From CAJBIL01 sp049295655 (GTDB lineage Bacteria; Pseudomonadota; Gammaproteobacteria; Burkholderiales; Rhodocyclaceae): a stretch of DNA of 29,401 nucleotides. The stretch covers positions 1 to 29,401 of the forward strand of contig JBAQRB010000096.1 in assembly GCA_049295655.1 (NCBI GenBank), written 5' to 3'. The notes under the pieces were generated by a model, which ran no database searches, had not been told where the DNA came from, and saw only the letters and a program-made list of their open reading frames with translations. Of this stretch, positions 22,905 to 29,401 are shown in pieces; position 1 is the stretch's first letter, and every line of letters begins with the position of its first letter. A program made the position numbers and the translations under genes.

Positions 22905-23121
22905 CCTGGAAACCTTAGTTCAGACCTCGGGGGACAGCGCGAAGCCTCCCCTCGGGGGACGGCGAGCACGGCGAAAATCCTTAGCTTCAAGGGTTTCCAT
23001 GGCTCACCCGCCGGGTGATTTGTCAAAACTGTGCAAGCTCTTGTTTTTCCGCCGTGTTCGCTGTCCCCCGAGGGGAGGCTTCGCGCTGTTCGCCGTGGTT
23101 AACCGCTTTTTCCAGATTCAT
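22905..23121 (-). repeat. Intergenic repeat element, copy B (about 217 bp)
   Basis: Fills the whole gap between the PhnD-like and kinase genes. On the minus strand it begins ATGAATCTGGAAAAAGC, so the TGA stop of the PhnD-like gene lies in its first bases, and ends GGTCTGAACTAAGGTTTCCAGG against the kinase ATG. Long inverted arms are clear here: ACAGCGCGAAGCCTCCCCTC with GGGGGACAGCGA near one end and its near reverse complement near the other. Same orientation as copy A. Confidence 0.88.
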
Positions 23122-23960
23122 TCGTCGGAGATCGGCAACAGCGTCGTGCGATAGAAGTGGCGGTAGTTATCGTAATCGCCGTTGCTGGCGGCGACGAAAC
23201 CGGGCGTGCCTTCCAGCTTCAGCAGTTCGGCGCCGGCGCGCAGGATCTTCGCCCCCTCGTCGTCCTGCGCCATGCCGGTCAGCGCCTTGGCCACCGCGTC
23301 GACCTTGCTCTTGGGCACGCGCGGATTGGCCATCACCGGCAGATCCAGGTACACCTCGGAGCGCCAGAGGGTGCGGTAGCGGAAGTTCTCGCGCCGGGCG
23401 TAGTTTTCCATGACTTGTGTATTGACGCTGGCCGCCGCGACGCGTCCGGCGCGCAATTGCGCCATCGTCCCCTCCTGATTGCTGCCGAAGACCGGCGTGA
23501 CATCCAGTTTCGCCTTCTTCAGCGCGTCCATGGTCAGCCAATAGCCGACAAACGCCTCGGCCGACGGAAAGCCGACCTCCCTGCCCGCCAGGCCGTCGAG
23601 CGACTTGATCTCCGACCCCTCGGCAACGACGATGGCGCCCTGGATGCCGGCGCTGTTGGGTCGTGCGATCACGCGGTAACCGAGGCTGTCGCGCCTCGGC
23701 GTGAACAAGTGGTTGGTATAGACGAAATCGAATTCGCCGCGCACCGTCATCGCCGTCGTTTCGACGGCAGTACGACCCATTTTCAGGCGCAGGGGAACGC
23801 CGCTGCGCGCGCTGACATGGGCGAGGATGGGATTCCAGTACTGGGCGGTAAGCAGGGGGCTGCGCTGGTTGAGGACGCCGAATTCGAGCGGCTCATCGGC
23901 CGGTGCGATACCGGCCAGCAGACACAACAAGGCACCGCAGAGCAGTCGCGGCAAGCGCAT
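23118..23960 (-). CDS. PhnD-like periplasmic substrate-binding protein
   Basis: This 280-aa precursor begins with a signal peptide (MRLPRLLCGALLCLLAGIAPA) after a good AAGGAG ribosome site. The mature protein fits the PhnD/phosphate-phosphonate-type binding family: LEFGVLNQRSPLLTAQYWNP at the start, DFVYTNHLFTPRR, VGFPSAEAFVGYWLTMDAL and GSNQEGTMAQLRAGRVAAAS, the two-lobe hinge pattern. No ABC permease or ATPase is nearby. Instead a membrane histidine kinase lies downstream in the same direction, so this protein may act as the periplasmic sensor module of a signalling system, as known for PhnD-like proteins paired with kinases. The ligand is unknown. Confidence 0.88.
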   Translation of the reverse strand: MRLPRLLCGALLCLLAGIAPADEPLEFGVLNQRSPLLTAQYWNPILAHVSARSGVPLRLKMGRTAVETTAMTVRGEFDFVYTNHLFTPRRDSLGYRVIARPNSAGIQGAIVVAEGSEIKSLDGLAGREVGFPSAEAFVGYWLTMDALKKAKLDVTPVFGSNQEGTMAQLRAGRVAAASVNTQVMENYARRENFRYRTLWRSEVYLDLPVMANPRVPKSKVDAVAKALTGMAQDDEGAKILRAGAELLKLEGTPGFVAASNGDYDNYRHFYRTTLLPISDE

Positions 23961-24312
23961 TCCATTCTCCTTTCAACAAGCATTCAAGAATCCGAAGATC
24001 GCCGGGCGACAGCGGCGGATGATAGTTTATTTTAGCGAAGGATAGGAAATTCAGGCGCATCGGCGCGCTGACTTCCGCCCCGGCTACTCGATGGCGAGCG
24101 GCACATCGATGGGAGCGCAGGTGCTTGACTTGCCCAGGCAGGCATTCAAGTGCTTCGGCCAATCGTTCGTACTGGACGAACGATTGAATCGTTAATCCAC
24201 ACAAGAATTGACCGAAGACTGGCTAGTTTATTCGCTCTTTGGCCGATTGACAGAATTCATCGAGCGCCAATCGTTCGTCCCAGACGAACGCAAAAAATTC
24301 CGGAAGCGGCCG
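23961..24312. promoter_or_regulatory. Intergenic region with two near-identical palindromic sites
   Basis: Site 1: AATCGTTCGT-ACTGG-ACGAACGATT (24161-24185). Site 2: CGTTCGT-CCCAG-ACGAACG (24272-24290). Both are preceded by GCCAAT, so GCCAATCGTTCGT occurs at 24158 and 24266, 108 bp apart. Paired dyads with a 5-bp spacer upstream of the PhnD-like gene look like operators. AT-rich sequences (TAAAATAAACTATCAT on the minus strand, about 24020-24035) could hold its -10 box. No gene was found here. Confidence 0.6.
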
Positions 24313-25812
24313 TCAGACGCCGGGCGACCGAGTACCGCCTTCGATCAGGCGGCATAAGGTCTGAACGGCGCTCGGCATCGCTTCCGGGCGGGTATTGCCA
24401 AAACCCATCAGCAAGCCTTGTCGTTTCGTTTCCGGCGGTGCCACAAAAAATCCGGATAGCGGGGCGGCGCCGATCTGCCGTTGTCGCGCAGCGGCCACCA
24501 GGGTCTGATCGTCGCAAGCATCGGGCAACCCGGCGAGCAGGTGCAGGCCGGTGGCTGCGGCGGCGACCGACAGCAAGCCGCTGCCTGCCGCGCCGATCGC
24601 CGACAGCAAGGCCGCCCGCCGCTCAGCGTAAAGCAGACGGGTCCGGCGGATGTGCGTCCCGAGGTGACCGTTACCGATGAATTCGGCCGCAGTGGCCTGC
24701 AGTGAGGTGGGAACGCGGTGATCGGTGCCGTTGCGCACGGTGCGTAGCGCGTCGACCAGATCGTCCGGGGCGACCAGAAACCCTAGTCGCAGACCGGGGG
24801 CCAGCAGCTTGCTCAAGGTGCCGATGTAGATCACGCGCCCGTTTTCGCCATCGAGCGCCTTGAGTGCCGGGGTCGGCGCGCATTCGTAACGGAACTCGCT
24901 GTCGTAATCGTCCTCGAGGATGAAGGCATCGGCTTCGTTGGCCCACTGCAGCAACGCCAGACGTCGCGCCAGGCTCATGGTGACGCCCAGCGGGTACTGA
25001 TGCGACGGTGAAACCAGCGCGAGGCGTGCGTCAGGCGCCCGCTGGCGTCCATCCTGAACCACCAGCCCCGCCGTATCGACATCGATGCCGACCGCCGTCA
25101 CGCCGGATAACAGCAGGCTGCGGTAGGCGGCGTCGTAGCCGGGGTTTTCGACCCAGACGCGGTCGCCGATATCGGTCAGCGCCAGCGTCGCGATCGAAAT
25201 CGCCGCTTGCGCACCCGGCGTAATGACGATCTGCTGCGGGCGGCAAACCACACCGCGCGCCGCGCCGAGATATTCCGCCAGCGCTTCGCGTAGCGGCAGG
25301 AAGCCCTGCGGGTCGCCGTACGACAGGTCGGGCGCCGGGCGGCGGCGCCAGAAGCGGCCTTCGAGGCGGCCCCACAGCGCATACGGGAAAGCATCCAGCG
25401 CCGGCAGACCCGGCGTCAGCGGCCACGCCGCATGCGCCGTCGACATCGAATCGGCGCCAACCAGACGACAGACGCGCAGCGAACCGACCGCCGCTCGCGG
25501 CTGAACTGCAATCGTCGGCGGCAACGGCGTCTTGTCGGCGATACGCGCCGCCACGTAGGTGCCGGCGCCTTGCCGCGCCTCGAGAAATCCCTCGGCGATC
25601 AACTGCTCGTAGGCGCCGGAGACGGTGATTCGCGACACTTTGAGTTCGAGCGCCAGCATGCGCGAGGCGGGCAAACGAATGCCCGCTTGCAGGCTGCCAT
25701 CGGCAACGCCCTGGCGGAAAAAACGCACCAGCTGCTCGCGCAAGGACAGCCGATCGTCCGGCACCGGCAGGAAGCGGTTCCAGACCGGATAGGCGGTGGC
25801 GCGTGTCCTCAT
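24313..25812 (-). CDS. MocR-family regulator (GntR HTH fused to PLP-dependent aminotransferase-like domain)
   Basis: This 499-aa protein starts with a GntR winged helix-turn-helix (about 20-90: LSLREQLVRFFRQGVADGSL, LPASRMLALELKVSRITVS, AYEQLIAEGFL). A linker is followed by a fold-type-I aminotransferase-like domain (about 130-490), with TPGAQAAISI, EDDYDSEFRY (the Asp pairing with the PLP pyridine) and Lys335 in YIGTLSKLLAPGLRLGF, the expected Schiff-base lysine. MocR proteins are transcription factors that sense PLP adducts; PdxR, GabR and TauR are examples. It is divergent from the BenE-like transporter with 165 bp between and probably controls it. It is not close enough by eye to any named member. 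Confidence 0.93.
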   Translation of the reverse strand: MRTRATAYPVWNRFLPVPDDRLSLREQLVRFFRQGVADGSLQAGIRLPASRMLALELKVSRITVSGAYEQLIAEGFLEARQGAGTYVAARIADKTPLPPTIAVQPRAAVGSLRVCRLVGADSMSTAHAAWPLTPGLPALDAFPYALWGRLEGRFWRRRPAPDLSYGDPQGFLPLREALAEYLGAARGVVCRPQQIVITPGAQAAISIATLALTDIGDRVWVENPGYDAAYRSLLLSGVTAVGIDVDTAGLVVQDGRQRAPDARLALVSPSHQYPLGVTMSLARRLALLQWANEADAFILEDDYDSEFRYECAPTPALKALDGENGRVIYIGTLSKLLAPGLRLGFLVAPDDLVDALRTVRNGTDHRVPTSLQATAAEFIGNGHLGTHIRRTRLLYAERRAALLSAIGAAGSGLLSVAAAATGLHLLAGLPDACDDQTLVAAARQRQIGAAPLSGFFVAPPETKRQGLLMGFGNTRPEAMPSAVQTLCRLIEGGTRSPGV

Positions 25813-25877
25813 GCAGTCCTCCGATTTTCTTCAATGCACATCGTTTCAATGATCTTTCCGGACGTCGGGCCTCGGGC

Positions 25878-25906
25878 CAAGTGGTCTTGTTTTTTTGCAC
25901 AAGTGG
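25878..25906. promoter_or_regulatory. Direct-repeat operator candidate for the MocR regulator
   Basis: CAAGTGG occurs at 25878-25884 and 25900-25906, 22 bp apart (two helical turns), in the 165-bp divergent region. An imperfect inverted pair AAGTGGTCT / AGACCATTT overlaps it. MocR proteins characteristically bind spaced direct repeats. The BenE-like gene starts at a GTG with GAGGA upstream. Confidence 0.5.
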
Positions 25907-25977
25907 ATATTTTCGACAGACCATTTTGCCCATAGAGTGAGCGCATTACAACCGCATCGAGCCCGAGGACATCACGC

Positions 25978-27222
25978 GTGAAGACCGCTTCCACCGCTTC
26001 CACCACCGCCATCCGACCCGCCGACCTGCTGCACCCCACCGTCGCGGCACTGATCTCCGTCATCGTCAATTACGGCGGCACCTTCATTCTGGTTTTCCAG
26101 GGGGCGAAAGCGGCCGGGCTGAGCCCCGAGCAGACCGCTTCGTGGATCTGGTCGGTTTCGGTCGGCGTCGGCCTGACCGGCGCCTGGCTGAGCTTCCGCT
26201 ACCGCGAACCGATCATCACCGCATGGTCGACGCCGGGCGCGGCGTTCCTGATCGCCGTGCTGCCCAACACGCCCTACGCGGAAATGATCGGCGCCTACAT
26301 GCTGTCGGCCGTCGGCTTCATCGTGCTCGGCGCGTCGGGCTACTTCGAACGGGTCGTCAGGATGATTCCACCGGGCATCGCCGCCGGGCTGCTGGCCGGC
26401 ATCCTGCTGCGCTTCGGCATCGGCGCCTTCGGCGGCGCGGGCATCGATCCGCTGCTGGTTGCCGCGCTGATTCTTACCTACGCGCTGCTGCGCCGCTTCA
26501 CCGCGCGCTACGCCATCGTCGGCGTCCTGGTCGCCGGTATCGTGCTGCTGCTCGGACTGGGACAGGTCAGCTTCGGCACCATCGCGCTCAAGTTGGCCCT
26601 GCCCGTCTTTACCGCGCCCGCGTTCTCGCTGAACGCGCTGCTCGGCGTCGCGCTCCCCTTGTTCGTGATCACGCTCACCGGCCAGTACATGCCCGGCCTG
26701 CTGGTGCTGCGCAACGACGGCTTCAAGACGAGCGCCAGTCCGATTCTCGTGGTAACCGGGCTGGGTTCGCTGCTGATGGCGTTTTTCGGTTCGCACGCCT
26801 TCAACGTCGCGGCGATCACGGCGGCAATCTGCACCGGCCGGGAATCGCACGAAGAACCGGGCAAGCGCTATATCGCCGGGCTCGCCTGCGGCGTGTTCTA
26901 CGTCCTCGTCGGCGTCTTCGGCACGACGCTGGCGACCTTGTTCGTCGTCTTGCCGCCGACCTTCATCACCACACTGGCCGGCCTTGCCCTGCTCGGTGCG
27001 ATCGGCGGCAGCCTGGCCACCGCGCTGGTCGATCTGCGCGGCCGTGAAACGGCGCTGATCACCTTCCTCGCAACGGCGGCCAATGTCACCCTGTTCGGTC
27101 TGGGCGGCGCCTTCTGGGGCCTGCTTGCCGGCTTGGCGGCGCACGGCCTGATCCATGGCGATTTCCGGACGGCTCAGTGGCTTCCACGCTTGAGTCAGGC
27201 GGGTGACAGGAACAGGTCTTAG
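25978..27222 (+). CDS. BenE-family (benzoate/H+ symporter-like) membrane transporter
   Basis: The GTG at 25978 has GAGGA upstream. The 414-aa protein has about 11-12 transmembrane segments and BenE-like motifs: LLHPTVAALISVIVNYGGTF, ITAWSTPGAAFLIAVLP, MIPPGIAAGLLAGILLRFGI, then VITLTGQYMPGLLVLRNDGF, AFFGSHAFNVAAITAAICTG and LATALVDLRGRETALITFL. Length and motifs are those of a full BenE protein, a relative of nucleobase/sulfate transporters that imports benzoate with protons. No benzoate catabolic genes are in the window, and MocR regulators often control amino-acid-related uptake, so the true substrate is open. Confidence 0.88.
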   Translation: MKTASTASTTAIRPADLLHPTVAALISVIVNYGGTFILVFQGAKAAGLSPEQTASWIWSVSVGVGLTGAWLSFRYREPIITAWSTPGAAFLIAVLPNTPYAEMIGAYMLSAVGFIVLGASGYFERVVRMIPPGIAAGLLAGILLRFGIGAFGGAGIDPLLVAALILTYALLRRFTARYAIVGVLVAGIVLLLGLGQVSFGTIALKLALPVFTAPAFSLNALLGVALPLFVITLTGQYMPGLLVLRNDGFKTSASPILVVTGLGSLLMAFFGSHAFNVAAITAAICTGRESHEEPGKRYIAGLACGVFYVLVGVFGTTLATLFVVLPPTFITTLAGLALLGAIGGSLATALVDLRGRETALITFLATAANVTLFGLGGAFWGLLAGLAAHGLIHGDFRTAQWLPRLSQAGDRNRS

Positions 27223-27283
27223 GCGCAATCTCGGCATCGGGAAAGCACTTCCATTCATTCAACATCCTGGATACGACTTCCTC

Positions 27284-27730
27284 ATGCATATCGAAAAGGC
27301 AACATCGGGCGACATCCCGGCCCTCAGCGAATTGTTGTCGCTGCTGTTCTCGCAGGAAGCGGAGTTCATCCCAAACCCGGAGGCACAGTCCAGAGGGCTG
27401 GCTCAGATCGTGAACAACCCCGAGGCGGGTGCCGTGCTGCTGGCACGCGAGGGCGCAGAAGTGCTTGGCATGGTGAGCCTTCTGTTTACGGTGTCCACCG
27501 CGCTCGGCGAGCGGGTCGCGTTGCTCGAGGACATGGTGGTCTTCTCACAGGGCCGCGGAGCAGGCATCGGCACGCAGCTGCTGGCTCAGGCCATTTCGTT
27601 TGCACGCGCCCAAGGCTGCAAACGCATCACTTTGCTCACTGACCGAAGCAATGAAGCGGCGCAGCGCTTCTATGGAAAGCAGGGGTTTGTCGTGTCGAGC
27701 ATGCTTCCCATGCGCTTGACTCTGGCATGA
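27284..27730 (+). CDS. GNAT-family N-acetyltransferase
   Basis: Start taken at the ATG at 27284 (MHIEKATSGDIPALSELLSL, 148 aa); an upstream in-frame ATG at 27203 overlaps the transporter end. The GNAT fold is clear: beta1 IEKATSGDIPAL, beta4 VALLEDMVVFSQGRGAGIGT with the acetyl-CoA pyrophosphate loop (QGRGAGIG), an adjoining helix QLLAQAISFARAQGC, then ITLLTDRSNEAAQRFYGKQG, the conserved N-x-x-A-x-x-F-Y motif. The acceptor substrate is unknown. The gene stands alone between the transporter and the HipBA module. Confidence 0.9.
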   Translation: MHIEKATSGDIPALSELLSLLFSQEAEFIPNPEAQSRGLAQIVNNPEAGAVLLAREGAEVLGMVSLLFTVSTALGERVALLEDMVVFSQGRGAGIGTQLLAQAISFARAQGCKRITLLTDRSNEAAQRFYGKQGFVVSSMLPMRLTLA

Positions 27731-27881
27731 AGACCCGATGCGGCTTGAGACGATATACCGCCGGCTTCGCCGAGGACAATTTAATTCAAGCCTTGGTATT
27801 CACCACAGTTCACGCTCAAGATATTTGATCCGAGCCAGGCGCCATGAAACAGTGGGCGACATTGACACCCACCAACATACA

Positions 27882-27928
27882 GACTAACTTATTGGTACAA
27901 TTTGCACATTTAGACTAATTGGTTAGTC
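27882..27928. promoter_or_regulatory. Operator-like sites before the hipB-like gene
   Basis: A dyad GACTAA-TTGG-TTAGTC (27913-27928) ends 2 bp before the ATG at 27931, and a second GACTAA half-site lies at 27882-27887, 31 bp upstream. This is the expected place for autorepression by a HipB-type protein. Confidence 0.55.
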
Positions 27929-27930
27929 CA

Positions 27931-28233
27931 ATGCCAAAGAAACGCACTTTTGAGATTGCCCCGCTGCCGTTTGAAGTGATGGCCTCGCTCGAGGCCATTG
28001 GTCATCGCATTGCGGTCACCCGCAAGCAGCGTAAATACTCTCAACGGGTATTGGCCGACATCATGGGGGTGGCGCCGGCGACCTTGGTCGCGATCGAAAA
28101 AGGGCTGCCCAGCGTTCAGATCGGTCACTACGCGCGGGCGCTCTGGCTGCTGGAAATTCAGGACCTCTTCCTGGGGAATTTCGGTTTGCCTGAGATTCGT
28201 GTGCTGCCTTCGGAGACCGGGGAGCCGCCATGA
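27931..28233 (+). CDS. hipB: HipB-like XRE-family DNA-binding antitoxin
   Basis: Start at the ATG at 27931 (MPKKRTFEIAPLPFEVMASL); a TTG at 27919 lies inside the operator dyad. The 100-aa protein has a lambda-repressor-type helix-turn-helix at about residues 22-80: IGHRIAVTRKQRKYSQRVLA, DIMGVAPATLVAIEKGLPSV, and a WLLEIQDLFLGN helix. Its stop overlaps the ATG of the hipA-like gene (ATGA), the standard HipBA arrangement. HipB neutralises HipA and represses the operon; dyads upstream fit this. Confidence 0.88.
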   Translation: MPKKRTFEIAPLPFEVMASLEAIGHRIAVTRKQRKYSQRVLADIMGVAPATLVAIEKGLPSVQIGHYARALWLLEIQDLFLGNFGLPEIRVLPSETGEPP

Positions 28234-29401
28234 TCCGCTCGGTGGCTGTCAACGTCTGGTTGCCCGGGCAAGCCGACCCAGTCGTTGCCGGTGAATTTAC
28301 CCATGACAGCGCGACGCGGACCGGGCGCTTCACTTATGCCCCCGCCTACCTGAAGGCCAGTCATCCGGCGCTGGCACCGGATCTGCCGCTGCGTTCTCGA
28401 GCGCTTTCAGTCATCGGCGGGACGGCAATCTTTCCGCTCTTCCTGGATTCGGGGCCGGATACGTGGGGACTTCATCTCCTGGCGCAACGGCTGGAGCGCG
28501 GCGTCGATGAGATGGAAGCGCTCACGCTGTGCCCGACCGATGGGGTCGGCAACATCGCACTTGGAGAATTGACCGCCGAACGGACGCGGGTGCTTTCGAT
28601 CGACGAATTCCTCGGTGTTCTGGAGCGACTCGACGCCGGCAAATCAGCGTCGTCGGATCTCGAAGTGCAGGTCCTCGACGCCGTCCAGAACGGCACCAGT
28701 CTGGGGGGAACGAAGCCGAAACTCACGGTTTCCCGAGCGGGGGTGCAGTACCTGGCGAAATTCCCGGAGCCGGCGGACAGTCGCTGGCTGCCGCATGTCG
28801 AATGCGCCATGCTCAAGCTGGCTGGCGCTTGCGGCGTCCGGGCATGCGCTGCGGAGGTGTGGCATTTCCCTGACGGCAAACGTTCGGCACTGCTGGTGCA
28901 TCGTTTCGACCGGGTCAGCACCCCTGCCGGCGTTTGCCGAACCGGGTACGTCAGCGCGCATGCGTTGCTGCGCCTCGACATGACCCCGCCGTCACCCGCG
29001 GATACCCTGCAATATGGAACCAGAGACTTTGCCACGAGCGGTCTGCGTCGCAGCTACGTCAGTTTCGCCTCGGACATGATCAAGTGGTGCGGCGGCCAGG
29101 AAGCGCACCGGCGAGAGCGGCAGGAGTTATGGCGACGGATCGTTTTCAATGCGCTGATCCGCAACGTCGACGACCATTCGAAGAATCACGGAATGCTCTG
29201 TGTGGACATGGTCAGGCAGCACTGGCGACTGTCGCCCGCTTTCGATCTCGTTGCACCGGTAGCGACCGCCCAGCAACCGGCCCTGGCGATGGCCTATCGC
29301 TATGTTCCGGCGCAGCGTCGTGGGCAACAGCAGCAGCCGCGACTGGTCACCCGGATCGATGCCGACGATCTGCTGGCTGCGGCCACGGAGCACTACGGCT
29401 A
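28230..29401 (+). CDS. hipA: HipA-family serine/threonine kinase toxin, partial at 3' end
   Basis: The ATG overlaps the hipB-like stop. The frame stays open to the window end (390 codons seen; about 440 is usual). The HipA N-terminal region (VNVWLPGQADPVVAGEFTHD) is followed by the kinase core: GTSLGGTKPKLTV with YLAKFP (nucleotide-binding Lys), LLVHRFDRV, then the catalytic loop RNVDDHSKNHGML, with its Asp and Asn, and LSPAFDLV, carrying the metal-binding Asp. All key residues are present, so the kinase should be active. HipA kinases phosphorylate translation components such as glutamyl-tRNA synthetase and induce persistence; the target here is unknown. Confidence 0.9.
   Translation, partial: MIRSVAVNVWLPGQADPVVAGEFTHDSATRTGRFTYAPAYLKASHPALAPDLPLRSRALSVIGGTAIFPLFLDSGPDTWGLHLLAQRLERGVDEMEALTLCPTDGVGNIALGELTAERTRVLSIDEFLGVLERLDAGKSASSDLEVQVLDAVQNGTSLGGTKPKLTVSRAGVQYLAKFPEPADSRWLPHVECAMLKLAGACGVRACAAEVWHFPDGKRSALLVHRFDRVSTPAGVCRTGYVSAHALLRLDMTPPSPADTLQYGTRDFATSGLRRSYVSFASDMIKWCGGQEAHRRERQELWRRIVFNALIRNVDDHSKNHGMLCVDMVRQHWRLSPAFDLVAPVATAQQPALAMAYRYVPAQRRGQQQQPRLVTRIDADDLLAAATEHYG

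Noticed and set aside
25972..27258. 428-codon open frame on the minus strand
   Set aside because: Antisense to the BenE-like transporter; the translation is a Gln/Arg/Asp-rich string typical of reversed membrane-protein codons.

Overview
The window is high-G+C bacterial chromosome that looks like a betaproteobacterium, perhaps a Rhodocyclaceae-type organism. The basis is gene content: an ethylbenzene-dehydrogenase-like c-type cytochrome, a BenE transporter, an Aquifex-type aconitase, PAS/GGDEF signalling and LysR/AraC/MocR regulators. The taxonomic placement is inference. No rRNA, tRNA, CRISPR array or intact transposase was recognised.

Layout. 1-2286: a tightly overlapping operon (end of a PEP-utilising enzyme, a DUF2867 protein, a nitrilase-superfamily amidohydrolase, a small membrane protein). 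2314-4201: a periplasmic di-haem-type cytochrome gene lying between a 102-aa unknown gene and a duplicated scrap of that gene's 3' end. 4202-7018: an AT-richer patch with IS-end-like repeats, a divergent lysR/nmrA-like pair and a beheaded second lysR, fused in frame to a Mut7-C RNase-like gene. 7861-12180: a terminator, a lectin-like secreted protein with an apparent internal deletion, a 62-aa protein, a large membrane diguanylate cyclase and an AmiD-like lipoprotein amidase. 12221-13040: a MazEF-type toxin-antitoxin pair bracketed by two copies of a dispersed repeat (third copy at 18629). 13857-17172: a CBS-domain protein, a wrecked NHEJ locus (5' end of ku joined out of frame to the 3' end of ligD), an aconitase and an AHSA1/SRPBCC scrap. 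17449-18543: a NERD nuclease-like protein with zinc ribbons. 18999-23960 (minus strand): a PhnD-like binding protein, a histidine kinase, an AraC regulator, a YgiN-like monooxygenase and NudC. Two same-orientation copies of a roughly 210-bp intergenic repeat bracket the kinase-AraC-monooxygenase block. 24313-27222: a divergent MocR regulator/BenE transporter pair. 27284-29401: a GNAT acetyltransferase and a HipBA-type module whose hipA runs off the window.

The recurring theme is decay and rearrangement: at least five gene remnants or fusions (ku/ligD, lysR/Mut7-C, AHSA1, the lectin-like deletion, the duplicated 3' end) and three repeat families. The best candidate for an unusual system is the cassette of histidine kinase, AraC regulator and quinol-monooxygenase-like protein between repeats that supply translation signals, with a PhnD-like periplasmic protein just outside. 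The clearest evolutionary event is the single deletion that removed both ku and ligD.

Functional assignments rest on recognising motifs by eye. Percent identities, structural predictions and database searches were not run.
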